From contig JADJIA010000005.1 in the NCBI GenBank assembly GCA_016707285.1, forward strand, positions 496,001 through 560,000: DNA of 64,000 nt, read 5' to 3'. Below are positions 1 to 8,774 of this stretch, piece after piece. Made by a program: the position numbers and the translations under genes. Under the pieces are notes generated by a model, which was given only the letters and a program-made list of their open reading frames with translations, searched no databases and had not been told where the DNA came from. How positions within the stretch are numbered: position 1 is the stretch's first letter; the number at the start of each line of letters is the position of its first letter. The stretch is from Ignavibacteriales bacterium (lineage in GTDB: Bacteria > Bacteroidota > Ignavibacteria > Ignavibacteriales > Ignavibacteriaceae).

Positions 1-1
1 A

Positions 2-400
2 AACTCAGTTGATGAGATGAGAGACTTTGCCCGGGAAATGTATAAATACATAAAACCCGGCGATGTTATTGCACTAAACGGAGAATTGGGGGCAGGGAAA
101 ACACTTTTTGTGAAAGCGTTTTGCAAAGCTGCGGGCTATGATGGCTCTTCGAGTCCAACATTCGCAATCGTAAACTCCTATCCGGGTGAATATACCATCT
201 ATCACTTTGATTTTTATCGAATTAAAAAATCAAGTGAACTCCTGGATATCGGTATCGAAGAATATCTTGCAGATGGAGATGCTGTTTCATTCATTGAATG
301 GGCTGAACTTTTTGCCGATGTACTTCCACAGAGAAGAATTGAGATTTCGATTAAAGTAATCGGGGAAACAAGTAGAGAGGTTTCAGTTGAACAAAAATAA
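2..400 (+). CDS. tsaE: TsaE, tRNA t6A-synthesis ATPase (5' end cut by window)
   Basis: ATPase partner of the TsaB/TsaD complex that installs threonylcarbamoyl on A37 of ANN-decoding tRNAs. The frame is open to the left edge, and the residues before the first ATG (position 17) read NSVDE, as expected for the TsaE N-terminus, so the true start lies outside the window. Counting from that ATG, a Walker A motif GELGAGKT lies at about residues 22-29, SSPTF at about 45-49, the HFDFYR segment at about 63-68 and FIEW near 92. These are the family landmarks in order. At about 132 visible residues it is slightly shorter than the usual 140-160. It overlaps tsaB by 14 nt, and the tsaE-tsaB pair supports both calls. 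Confidence 0.93.
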   Translation, partial: NSVDEMRDFAREMYKYIKPGDVIALNGELGAGKTLFVKAFCKAAGYDGSSSPTFAIVNSYPGEYTIYHFDFYRIKKSSELLDIGIEEYLADGDAVSFIEWAELFADVLPQRRIEISIKVIGETSREVSVEQK

Positions 401-1052
401 CCCTCCTGTGCTTGCCATCGAGACCACGGGTACTCTTTGTAGCGTTTGTGTTTACAGGAGTGATTCCGAGTATTTTAATCTTTCACTGATGAAAGAGAAA
501 GTTCACTCCAAAAAGATTCTTTCGCTTGTTGAGTTTGCCATGTCTGAAGCCGGTGTTGAATATTCAGAGCTAAAGGGAATCTGTATTTCAGAGGGTCCCG
601 GTTCATTTACCGGACTCAGATTGGGTTTTGCTGCGGCTAAAGGAATAGCTTTTGGCCAAAACATCGGGATTTTAAAGGTACCAACTTTTAAGAGTCTTGC
701 ATACGAAGTTTCTGAGAATATGCCTGCCGGAACCCGGGGTTTAATTCTTACGAAAGCTGCCCTCGAAGAATCCTATTTACTTGGGTTTGAGTCAACAACT
801 GATGGATTTTCTGAACTTCTGCCCCTTCAACTCGTTATGAATAATGATTTACACAAGTTGATTGAAGATGGGGGATATGAAAAAATTTACTCAAATGTCA
901 AAATTGACGGAAAGCCCGGGATTGAAAAATCTTCTCCCGAAGCATTATCAATTGCTAAATATGCGGCAAAAAAGCTTAATTTTGCATTTGACTTTGAAAT
1001 AGATTTTGTAGAACCTTATTATTTTAAAAATTTTCAAGTAAAGGTTAAGTAG
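387..1052 (+). CDS. tsaB: TsaB, t6A-synthesis scaffold protein
   Basis: Inactive ASKHA-fold paralogue of TsaD that holds the t6A complex together. At 221 aa it has the usual length. The N-terminal strand AIETTG (about residues 10-15) and the block GPGSFTGLR (about 70-78) are diagnostic. The start is TTG inside the 3' end of tsaE (14-nt overlap); no ATG gives a full N-terminus, so the pair is probably translationally coupled. The C-terminal third is less conserved, as is normal for TsaB. tsaD is not in the window. The next gene starts immediately after the stop codon. Confidence 0.92.
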   Translation: MNKNNPPVLAIETTGTLCSVCVYRSDSEYFNLSLMKEKVHSKKILSLVEFAMSEAGVEYSELKGICISEGPGSFTGLRLGFAAAKGIAFGQNIGILKVPTFKSLAYEVSENMPAGTRGLILTKAALEESYLLGFESTTDGFSELLPLQLVMNNDLHKLIEDGGYEKIYSNVKIDGKPGIEKSSPEALSIAKYAAKKLNFAFDFEIDFVEPYYFKNFQVKVK

Positions 1053-1760
1053 ATGTTTAAAAGTTTATTCGTATTGTTTGTTATGTCAATTTCAATTTTA
1101 GCTCAGTTCCAGGGTCCCAAACTATTCAGTCCTGCTACAAAATTTGACTTTGGGGCAATCGAACAGGGTGCGATCGTAAAACACAAGTTTGTAATTGTGA
1201 ACAACGGCGATCAGATGTTAAACATTGACAAGGTTGTTTCCTCTTGTGGGTGCACAGTAGCTGAACCTGAAAAAAAGGAGCTAAAACCATCGGAAACAAC
1301 AACTATTGCAGTTGAATTCAACTCAACAGGCCGCCTTGGTGACCAGGTAAAAACAATAAGTATCCTCTCCAACGATCCCGTTAATCCGTTGTTTCAATTA
1401 ACCATCTCAGGAAAAGTGATGGAAGCTCCAAAGAAGGAACTTTCAGGAGCAAAAATAAAATTTGAAAAATCTCAACACGATTTTGGAATAATTAAAGAAG
1501 GGATTGTAATTGATCATGTCTTTAAGTTTACCAATATCGGAAAGTCGGATCTCGAAATAAGAGACATTAGAACATCTTGTGGATGTACCGCAGCATCTCC
1601 GAGTAAAAAAGTATTTAAACCCGGTGAGTCCGGGGAATTAAAAGTTTCGTTTGATTCTAAAAACAGATCGGGCAGAACAAGCAGAACTATCACTCTAATC
1701 ACCAACGATGAAGTTGAAGAGTATTACACATTAACCATTTATGCAGAAATCACCAATTAG
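1053..1760 (+). CDS. Secreted DUF1573 protein with two repeats
   Basis: A 235-aa protein with a signal peptide (hydrophobic residues 4-17, likely cut after AQ) and two tandem DUF1573 Ig-like domains, at roughly 25-122 and 135-233. Each repeat carries the motif SCGCT (residues 64-68 and 175-179) in the same structural position, and each opens with a DFG-I-x-x-G strand. DUF1573 is common in Bacteroidetes envelopes but its function is unknown. The paired Cys-Gly-Cys could bind metal or form disulfides; that is inference. The start codon directly abuts the tsaB stop and accD follows after 11 nt, so it sits in a housekeeping operon. Confidence 0.85.
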   Translation: MFKSLFVLFVMSISILAQFQGPKLFSPATKFDFGAIEQGAIVKHKFVIVNNGDQMLNIDKVVSSCGCTVAEPEKKELKPSETTTIAVEFNSTGRLGDQVKTISILSNDPVNPLFQLTISGKVMEAPKKELSGAKIKFEKSQHDFGIIKEGIVIDHVFKFTNIGKSDLEIRDIRTSCGCTAASPSKKVFKPGESGELKVSFDSKNRSGRTSRTITLITNDEVEEYYTLTIYAEITN

Positions 1761-1771
1761 GATCATAAATA

Positions 1772-2620
1772 ATGTCATGGTTTAAAAGAAAAAAGGAAAA
1801 TATCGACCCCGAAACAAATCCCAAGGAGAGTATTCCTGACGGTTTGTGGGAAAAATGCCCTGAATGCGGTGAAATCATGCACAAGAAACAGCTTGAGAAT
1901 AATCTGTGGACATGTATAAAGTGCAGCAATCATTTCAGGATTGGGAGTAAGGAATATTTTTCATTTCTCCTCGATGAAGGGGCGCTTAAAGAATTTGACA
2001 GGAAAATGCGTTCGGCAGATCCCCTCAAGTTTGAAGATACAAAAAAATATACTTCAAGGATTGATAGCACAATAAAATCTACAGGTTTATACGATGCAGT
2101 ACGAACCGGATCAGGTAAAATTTCAGGTCGGGATGTCGTTATTTGTTGCATGGATTTTAAGTTTATTGGCGGTTCGATGGGCTCTGTGGTTGGTGAAAAA
2201 ATCGCCCGGGCAACACACAAAGCTCTAAAGAATAAAGTACCTTTGATAATAATTAGTGCAAGTGGTGGTGCAAGAATGATGGAAGGCGCCTTATCACTTA
2301 TGCAAATGGCAAAGACCAGTGCCAGACTTGCTCAGTTGGCTGATGCAAAGATTCCTTTTATTTCCATACTTACAGACCCGACTACCGGCGGAACCACTGC
2401 AAGTTATGCCATGCTGGGGGATATTATTGTGGCTGAACCTAATGCCCTCATCGGTTTTGCAGGTCCAAGGGTTATTAAACAGACAATTGGAAGAGACTTG
2501 CCGGCCGGTTTTCAAAAGTCAGAATTTTTACTTGAGCACGGTTTTGTGGATATAATAAGCCACAGAAAAGAACTGAAACAGAACATAACAAATATTCTTG
2601 AATTTCTTCAGGTGAGGTAA
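1772..2620 (+). CDS. accD: Acetyl-CoA carboxylase carboxyltransferase subunit beta
   Basis: Beta half of the carboxyltransferase that moves CO2 from carboxybiotin to acetyl-CoA, making malonyl-CoA for fatty-acid synthesis. The N-terminal zinc ribbon is complete, with Cys at 29, 32, 48 and 51 (CPEC and CIKC). The crotonase-fold core shows GGSMGSVVGEKI, the oxyanion-loop glycines SGGARMMEG and TGGTTASYAMLGD. At 282 aa it has the normal length. accA is not in the window. The stop codon at 2618-2620 touches the region where panC must begin. Confidence 0.96.
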   Translation: MSWFKRKKENIDPETNPKESIPDGLWEKCPECGEIMHKKQLENNLWTCIKCSNHFRIGSKEYFSFLLDEGALKEFDRKMRSADPLKFEDTKKYTSRIDSTIKSTGLYDAVRTGSGKISGRDVVICCMDFKFIGGSMGSVVGEKIARATHKALKNKVPLIIISASGGARMMEGALSLMQMAKTSARLAQLADAKIPFISILTDPTTGGTTASYAMLGDIIVAEPNALIGFAGPRVIKQTIGRDLPAGFQKSEFLLEHGFVDIISHRKELKQNITNILEFLQVR

Positions 2621-2622
2621 TA

Positions 2623-3474
2623 ATCAAAACTGTTACAACTATCCGGGAGATGCAGGAGATTTCAAACGAAATAATAATATCCGGAAAATCGATTGGCTTT
2701 GTTCCAACAATGGGTTTTCTGCATGAAGGTCATTTGTCACTTGTTAAAGCTTCCAAAAGTGAAAACGACATCACTATCGTCTCCATATTTGTTAACCCCA
2801 CTCAATTTGGTCCCAATGAGGATCTCTCCAAATATCCAAGAGATTTTAACCGGGATGAAAGCCTGCTTTCCGAGAATGGAGTGGATTATATCTTTTATCC
2901 AAATGTTGATGAGATTTATCCAAACGGATTTCAAACCTATGTTGTTCAGGAGAAAATTTCCTCCCTTCTCGAGGGGGCGATAAGACCTGTTCACTTTCGC
3001 GGTGTAACAACCATTGTCTCTATTCTGTTTAATATTGTCAAACCCAGAAGGGCATATTTTGGACAAAAAGATGCCCAACAATGCGCTGTTCTCAAGAGAA
3101 TGGTTACTGATCTCTGTTTTGATCTTGAAATGCATATTTGTCCAATTGTTCGGGAACCGGATGGTTTGGCGATGAGCTCAAGGAATGTTTATCTTTCACT
3201 GCAGGAAAGAATGGATGCACTTGTGCTTTCAAGATCATTAAACACTGCAGCGGGAATAATTAAAAGCGGGGAGAGGGATTGCGCTAAAATTAAAAGCGAA
3301 GCGATGTCTATTTTAACTCAGGTACCCTCCGCAAGTCCCGATTATTTTGAAATTGTGGATTTTGATACTTTTGAAACAGTTACAACACTCAATTCAAAGA
3401 AGAGCTATTTTTTATTAACTGCATGTAAAATTGGTAAAACCCGTTTAATCGATAATCAGTTAATTCATCTTTAA
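2623..3474 (+). CDS. panC: Pantothenate synthetase; start codon not canonical
   Basis: Joins pantoate and beta-alanine with ATP to give pantothenate, for coenzyme A. The nucleotidyltransferase signature VPTMGFLHEGH is present, as are FVNPTQF, FGQKDAQQ and MSSRNVYLS. The first ATG is at 2650, but the codons before it read IKTVTTIRE, matching the conserved first strand and helix of PanC. Between the in-frame stop at 2599 and 2650 there is no ATG, GTG or TTG, only ATT (2602), ATA (2620) and ATC (2623). An SD-like GGTGAGG lies at 2611-2617. Starting at 2623 gives 283 aa, the family length, so I use it, but the real initiator is uncertain. Confidence 0.93.
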   Translation: MKTVTTIREMQEISNEIIISGKSIGFVPTMGFLHEGHLSLVKASKSENDITIVSIFVNPTQFGPNEDLSKYPRDFNRDESLLSENGVDYIFYPNVDEIYPNGFQTYVVQEKISSLLEGAIRPVHFRGVTTIVSILFNIVKPRRAYFGQKDAQQCAVLKRMVTDLCFDLEMHICPIVREPDGLAMSSRNVYLSLQERMDALVLSRSLNTAAGIIKSGERDCAKIKSEAMSILTQVPSASPDYFEIVDFDTFETVTTLNSKKSYFLLTACKIGKTRLIDNQLIHL

Positions 3475-3482
3475 GGAGAACA

Positions 3483-3515
3483 AGGCTATCACATTATATA
3501 ATAACATGATAGCCT
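3483..3515. terminator. Hairpin between convergent panC and nagB
   Basis: A perfect 9-bp inverted repeat, AGGCTATCA at 3483-3491 and TGATAGCCT at 3507-3515, encloses an AT-rich loop that can itself pair (ATTATATAAT). It begins 9 nt after the panC stop and lies between two convergent genes, so it may end transcription from both sides. There is no clear U-tract. Confidence 0.55.
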
Positions 3516-3529
3516 CATTCATTTGAATA

Positions 3530-4343
3530 TTAAACCAATTGTGTTGAGGGGTGTAGATGCGCAGATTCAATATCTTTGAAATAGTTTACTGTTCCAACTT
3601 TTAGTTCAACAGTAGAAGCCTCATCACACACAATAGTTCCTTTTGGATGGAGTTGAAGCGCACTTACCGTCCACATATGATTAACTCCCTCTTCAACCAC
3701 TTTTGCCAATGCTCTTGACTTTGCATGCCCCGAAATTATCACCACAACCTCTTCAGAATCAAGTACGGTTTTAACACCAACAGTAAGAGCAGTTTTGGGT
3801 ACACGATCAACATCATTATCAAAAAATCGTGAGTTTGCGATGATTGTATCCTGGGTTAGAGTTTTTACTCTTGTTAGCGAACCCAAAGAGGAACCCGGTT
3901 CGTTAAATGCGATGTGACCATCGGGCCCAATTCCACCAATAAAAAGTTTGATCCCACCCGCTGACTGAATCTTACTTTCATAAAGCTTACATTCCTCTTC
4001 CAAATCATCGGCATTTCCATTCAGGATATTAATATTATCCGGATCAATATCGATGTGATCAAAGAAATTTGAGTGCATGAAGTGATGATAACTTTGTGGA
4101 TGATTTTCCGGCAGACCCACATATTCATCCATGTTAAATGTTACAACATGTTGAAATGAAACATAGCCTGATTTGTTTAATTCTATCAGTTTTTTGTACA
4201 TTCCAAGTGGGGAAGAACCTGTTGGCAACCCAAGTACAAATTTTCTTTTTATTATTTGGTGCATATTCCTTTATTCTGGAGGCTACATAATGAGCTACCC
4301 ATTCAGAAATGCTATCGTAGTTTGGTTGAATTATTAATCGCAT
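3530..4343 (-). pseudogene. nagB: Glucosamine-6-phosphate deaminase, frameshifted
   Basis: Converts glucosamine-6-phosphate to fructose-6-phosphate and ammonia. The N-terminus (MRLIIQPNYDSISEW...) reads from an ATG at 4343 with a good SD (GGAGT) upstream. The rest, from KFVLGLPTG onward, lies in the +1 frame. The frame changes within the A-rich stretch at 4241-4256 (minus strand AATAAAAAGAAAA). Removing one base restores a 270-aa protein of normal length. The active-site blocks are intact: FNMDEYVGL and GPDGHIAFNEPG. With every catalytic residue kept, a sequencing indel or a very recent mutation is more likely than an old pseudogene. It follows rqcH by 17 nt; nagA is elsewhere in the window (9441). 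Confidence 0.88.
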
Positions 4344-4360
4344 AAATTTACTCCGTTTTA

Positions 4361-5971
4361 TTAATCCAATGTATCTGAAATGCATCCTTCAGGAATTTGA
4401 GGAGGAACCATCACTACCTCTTCTCTCAAAAGAGAAACCTGACCAGGATCCATTCCCTTTCTTTTAACAACATATTTTTTTTGAGTATAACAAACAGGCA
4501 CAAGTTTTGAGTTTTTTGCTTTACTGTAGAAAGCAGCAATTTGTGCCGTTTTTTTTAAGATATCTTTGGGAGGTTTGTCTTTTCCACTGAATCTTAAAAC
4601 GACATGGGAACCCGAAGAACCCCGGGCATGAAACCAGTAGTCTGTTTGTTTTGCAACCTTTAATGTGAGAATATCGTTGTTAACACTGTCTTTTCCAACC
4701 AATATCTCCCATTTATTATCCAGAAAAAACCGACGAACTTTCACATCAATTTTATAGCCGCCTTTTAAGCCGCCATCGTCACTTTTATTCTCTTTTTCAA
4801 AGTCTCTTAATTCGTTTAAGTCCATTTTCTCAAATATTTTTAACCTTGTTTTCAAATCTACAATTTTTTGTTTTACCATTGTAAGCGACTGTTCAGCAGT
4901 TTCATACTTAAGCTTTTCGCCTCTGGCTTTTCTAAAATAATAATTTACATTTTCAGAAGGTGAAATATCTTCTTTAAGTTTGATATCCACCAATTCCCCG
5001 TTATTGAATACGTTTTCAACAGTGAGCTCATTTACTCCTTTATTTATCTGTTCCAGGTTAATGAGCAATAAATTGGCACACTGGTCATAAAATTCCGATT
5101 TTCCGGGGGTATTTAAAACCTGTTCAAGCTTTTCCGCTTTTTGGATAAAAAAATCAAGGTCTTTTCTCAATTTTACCTCAACTCTTTTCCGAATCTGTAA
5201 TTCAGCATCCCGTTTCCTCACTCCTGATATTATCTCTTGAAGAGCAGGAATCACGCTTCCAAACGATTTGATAATTGTACCATCTGAATGGAAAGAGTCG
5301 GGGAGAAGTTCCAATTTTAGCAAACTCGATTGATTAACTATCTTTAAGGTTCCATTAATGATCTCAAGAATCAGTTTATTAATTTCTTCTGAACCATGTA
5401 ATTCACTTCTGGAGCCCAATTCTCTGAGAACCGCCTTTCCCATGAAGGGGAAACGACCTTTGATCGCATCAATTGTCTCAGAATTAAAATAAACATCAAG
5501 TTTTATTGCCTCGTTCAGAGGTACAAATTTCAGGTCAGGATTCTCTTCAAAAAATGATTTCCCTTCATTTTTTTTAGCCTGTGACAGATCAAAACCTTTT
5601 TGATCAAGGTAATATATGTTAGATCGTGCCCCTCTAAATGAGATTATTAAACTACCGCGTTCCATGAGTAACATAAAAATTCGTTCCCCACAGGCAACTT
5701 TCACATCGATAAGACGCTGTGGAAGTTCATCTCTGAAAAAATATGCAAGATTTTTTCCGGCAGGTTTAAAGTATTTTCTTTTTAACAGGTAGGGGGCATT
5801 AGGGACTGTTGAAAATTCCAGAATAATATTCTCTTCCGAATTTAATTCTTTTCCTAAAATCAGATGAAAAAGATCCCTTTCCTGGGACAGGACAGAGATC
5901 ACCGAAGTCCCTTTCAGAGATGAAGATAGCTCCTTAAAGAGTCTGATGAGAATAAAATAATTGTTATACAT
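4361..5971 (-). CDS. rqcH: NFACT-family protein, RqcH/Rqc2 homologue
   Basis: The family rescues stalled 50S subunits: RqcH binds the peptidyl-tRNA-blocked subunit and recruits alanyl-tRNA for C-terminal tailing. The 536-aa protein has an NFACT-N region (about 1-130), a long charged coiled-coil middle (about 260-400) and a C-terminal NFACT-R domain with DYWFHARGSSGSHVVLR near residues 450-470. It starts MYNNYF, unlike the MAFDG start of Firmicutes RqcH, and has Glu96-Arg97 where Bacillus RqcH has the Asp-Arg pair needed for tRNA binding. This seems to be the form seen in Bacteroidetes, so alanine-tailing activity cannot be assumed. Transcribed with nagB. Confidence 0.85.
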   Translation of the reverse strand: MYNNYFILIRLFKELSSSLKGTSVISVLSQERDLFHLILGKELNSEENIILEFSTVPNAPYLLKRKYFKPAGKNLAYFFRDELPQRLIDVKVACGERIFMLLMERGSLIISFRGARSNIYYLDQKGFDLSQAKKNEGKSFFEENPDLKFVPLNEAIKLDVYFNSETIDAIKGRFPFMGKAVLRELGSRSELHGSEEINKLILEIINGTLKIVNQSSLLKLELLPDSFHSDGTIIKSFGSVIPALQEIISGVRKRDAELQIRKRVEVKLRKDLDFFIQKAEKLEQVLNTPGKSEFYDQCANLLLINLEQINKGVNELTVENVFNNGELVDIKLKEDISPSENVNYYFRKARGEKLKYETAEQSLTMVKQKIVDLKTRLKIFEKMDLNELRDFEKENKSDDGGLKGGYKIDVKVRRFFLDNKWEILVGKDSVNNDILTLKVAKQTDYWFHARGSSGSHVVLRFSGKDKPPKDILKKTAQIAAFYSKAKNSKLVPVCYTQKKYVVKRKGMDPGQVSLLREEVVMVPPQIPEGCISDTLD

Positions 5972-5978
5972 ACTTCAT

Positions 5979-6010
5979 AAAAAAAGAGGCTGCCCGGAAT
6001 TGACAGCCTC
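5979..6010 (-). terminator. Rho-independent terminator of the peptide transporter gene
   Basis: On the minus strand GAGGCTG (6010-6004) pairs with CAGCCTC (5992-5986) across an 11-nt loop and is followed by seven T residues (5985-5979). It starts 20 nt after the transporter stop codon and just before rqcH, so it should separate the two transcription units. Confidence 0.85.
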
Positions 6011-6030
6011 TGAATAAATAAATATTATGG

Positions 6031-7761
6031 TTAATTGTTGTGTTGAGAGATTACTCTCCTTAACCACTTGATCATCAGGAATATTGCAAGAGCTGCAAAC
6101 GAAGCTGCAATAAAATTGATCAGGAAGAAATAAACCTTGTCATCAAAGCTGTTCCACAATCCTGAGATCACGCCTGAGAGTTTGTTGCCGATAGCGGTTG
6201 ATAAAAACCAGCCACCCATCATTAAGGCTGTAAAACGGGGTGGACTAACCTTGGAGACAAGTGACAGTCCCATAGGGCTTAAACACAGCTCTCCAATTGT
6301 AATTATAAAATATGTGGCGGTTAACCATCCGGCTGAACTCTTAACATTTCCGTTATCCGAAAATATTACAGCAAGCATCATGATAGTGGTGGATACTGCA
6401 GTAATAAAAAGACCCCATCCAATTTTTCCGGCAGTTGAGGGCTCTTTTTTCCTTCTGCGTAACATTCCAAAAAATGTGACAACAACCGGTGTCAGTACAA
6501 CAACCCAAAATGGATTAATCGACTGGAAAATCTCGGTTGAAAGGAGAACATAAGCTCTGTCGGTTGGTACCGCTGCCTTTTCGGCAGGTTCCATATTCTT
6601 GAAATAACCGTCTTCACCGCTTGTGACCTTTGCACCGGTAGTATCAATCGAGTGTGCAGTTTTATCTGAACTTGCAGTTCGATAATAGATTGCATTCTTG
6701 TTTTCACCATCAGTTACTAAAAGTTTTGGTATTTCAACCTTTTTACCATCTTTTTCAACTATATAAATCTCTTTGTATCTCTCCTCGGTTAATCCAAGAG
6801 GGGATACAACCGACTCAACAAAAGCAGGTAACTGTCTTGTTGTATAATCTCTTGCCCAGATCGTAAGTGCTGCACCATTTTGATGAAAAATTGCCCAAAA
6901 GATGATAACAACACCAAAAATGGAAAGAAGAGCAGCGATAGGCTCTTTATCAGCTTTTGCAGCACGAAACCACAAACTAAAATAAAATACCACGATTGGA
7001 ATACTCGCAAAAATGAAAGCATCTGTTGAAGGTGATCCAAACAAAGGATGACCTAAAAGCTTCAGCGGGAGTAAAAACCCAAGTATTGCAGTGACAATAG
7101 CCGGAAGAAAAACATACATGAAAATTTGCTTGAGTGAGGCATCACCTTCCTGAGCCGGCTTTTTAACATCAGCTTCTCTAATATGTTTCAGACCAAACAT
7201 AAACCATACAACACCGATTAACATTCCAACGCCTGCTCCGGCGAATGCAAATCCCCAGCCAAATTCATTACGAAGGTAGGCTGCAACAAAATTACATACA
7301 AAAGCACCGATATTGATACCCATATAGAAGATATTGTAACCGGTATCTTTTAATTCTTTGTATTCAGGTTTTTGATAAAGGTTACCAACAAGAGTTGATA
7401 TATTCGGCTTAAAAAAACCATTTCCGAAAATAATCAGAAATAATGAGGGCCACAGGAAAGTATCGCCCGGAATCGAGAGCCCAAAATATCCGAGTGCCAT
7501 CAATATTCCGCCGATTACAATAGCTTTAACATATCCCAGAACTCTGTCAGCGAGCAAACCACCGAGAAAAGGAGTCAGGTAAACGAGTGCAATATATGAA
7601 CCATAAACATCAGAAGCGATTTCAGTGGTATAACCCAGGCCTTTGGGGGCGGCGTCGGTCATGTAGAGGACAAAAATTCCCAACATTAAATAATAACCAA
7701 ATCTCTCCCAGAGTTCAGTAAAGAATAATACAGGCAGACCTTTAGGGTGGCTTTTGAACAT
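6031..7761 (-). CDS. POT/PTR-family proton-coupled oligopeptide transporter
   Basis: Inner-membrane symporter for di- and tripeptides driven by protons (MFS superfamily). The N-terminal helix carries the signature ExxERFxYY as TELWERFGYY (about residues 16-25), and the second PTR signature region with FGNGFFKPNIS lies near 115. At 576 aa with 12 or more hydrophobic helices, it is somewhat longer than DtpT-type proteins. The extra length is a hydrophilic insert at about 335-400 between helices, as in many Bacteroidetes homologues. It is monocistronic, with its own terminator and a 164-bp divergent promoter region shared with the PASTA gene. Substrate range cannot be told from sequence. Confidence 0.9.
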   Translation of the reverse strand: MFKSHPKGLPVLFFTELWERFGYYLMLGIFVLYMTDAAPKGLGYTTEIASDVYGSYIALVYLTPFLGGLLADRVLGYVKAIVIGGILMALGYFGLSIPGDTFLWPSLFLIIFGNGFFKPNISTLVGNLYQKPEYKELKDTGYNIFYMGINIGAFVCNFVAAYLRNEFGWGFAFAGAGVGMLIGVVWFMFGLKHIREADVKKPAQEGDASLKQIFMYVFLPAIVTAILGFLLPLKLLGHPLFGSPSTDAFIFASIPIVVFYFSLWFRAAKADKEPIAALLSIFGVVIIFWAIFHQNGAALTIWARDYTTRQLPAFVESVVSPLGLTEERYKEIYIVEKDGKKVEIPKLLVTDGENKNAIYYRTASSDKTAHSIDTTGAKVTSGEDGYFKNMEPAEKAAVPTDRAYVLLSTEIFQSINPFWVVVLTPVVVTFFGMLRRRKKEPSTAGKIGWGLFITAVSTTIMMLAVIFSDNGNVKSSAGWLTATYFIITIGELCLSPMGLSLVSKVSPPRFTALMMGGWFLSTAIGNKLSGVISGLWNSFDDKVYFFLINFIAASFAALAIFLMIKWLRRVISQHNN

Positions 7762-7925
7762 AAGTATCCTTTTTTAGTTGATTATTAGAAGAAACTATCT
7801 AATAGGTGAGTAATCCAAAAGTAAAAATTGTATATAACTAAATTACGAAACTATAGTGTAATTTCTCTAATTCATTTTTTTATGATAAATTTCAGTTCTA
7901 AAAGTAAAATTTCACTCAATGGTTT

Positions 7926-8774
7926 TTGATGAAAAAAGCGCAAAAAATAACTTTACTCCTTCGAACAGCCTACATAGTTTTAGGTCTTTTTATCACGGTT
8001 TTTGCTATTGATAAAATTATCATGCCTTTTTATGTGTCCGGTGATGAAGTAAAAGTGCCAAATGTGGTAGGTTTAAGTCTTGAAAAAGCCAAGGAGATTG
8101 TTGATGAAAACAATCTCGATTGGAAAATTATGAATTATATTGATGTTCTCGACTCAAAACAGGAAGGGAAAATTCTTCAACAAAAACCCGGCAACGGGAA
8201 AATTGTGAAGGAGGGCAGGGTTCTTCTTCTTTGGGTTGCCCGTTTCAGAGGTGCAAACTCGATGGACAATCGTGCCACGGTTGAAGTGCCTGATCTGATT
8301 GGGAAAACTTATGCAGAGGCAGAACAGATACTGTTGGCATCAAACTTGAATCTTAGACTTATTAATAATGTCAGTGAGCCTGATGGTGAAGCGCTTGTGT
8401 TAGAGCAAAGCAGAAAACCCGGCGAAAAAGTTGCTGAAAGTTCATCAATTTATATTAGAATTGATATGCCTGACGACCCCGGAAGGAGCAATATAGACAC
8501 CCTTGATTATGAGTCAAACTCTGACGAGGATCAGACTATGGAGACCGATATGGTTACCATGCCTGGGCTTAAAAAATTATCAAAACAGGCTGCAATTCAG
8601 CTTTTAACAGATCTTGGATTAAAAGTTGGGACAATCACGGAAATAGTTTCAGCGGATCATCTTCCGGGCTCTGTAATCAGCCAAAGTATCAGTGCCGGTA
8701 TCAAGGTGAAAAAAGGAGAAGTGATCGATTTGGAAATCTCAGCCTCAAACTCTGATGAGGAGATAATCCAGTGA
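7926..8774 (+). CDS. Membrane-anchored protein with three PASTA domains, no kinase
   Basis: A 282-aa protein with a short cytoplasmic N-terminus, one transmembrane helix (about residues 13-33) and three extracytoplasmic PASTA domains (about 41-108, 117-180 and 212-276). Each shows the P-x-hydrophobic-x-G start (VPNVVGLS, VPDLIGKT, MPGLKKLS) and a basic-rich end strand. PASTA domains bind peptidoglycan fragments in Ser/Thr kinases and PBPs, but here there is neither a kinase nor a transpeptidase domain. The stop codon overlaps the start of rpe by 4 nt. A role in wall sensing or anchoring is inference. Confidence 0.85.
   Translation: MMKKAQKITLLLRTAYIVLGLFITVFAIDKIIMPFYVSGDEVKVPNVVGLSLEKAKEIVDENNLDWKIMNYIDVLDSKQEGKILQQKPGNGKIVKEGRVLLLWVARFRGANSMDNRATVEVPDLIGKTYAEAEQILLASNLNLRLINNVSEPDGEALVLEQSRKPGEKVAESSSIYIRIDMPDDPGRSNIDTLDYESNSDEDQTMETDMVTMPGLKKLSKQAAIQLLTDLGLKVGTITEIVSADHLPGSVISQSISAGIKVKKGEVIDLEISASNSDEEIIQ

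Noticed and set aside
2599..2652. Alternative genetic code in this organism
   Set aside because: TAA, TAG and TGA all act as stops at intact genes, and coding matches standard families; only start codons are odd.
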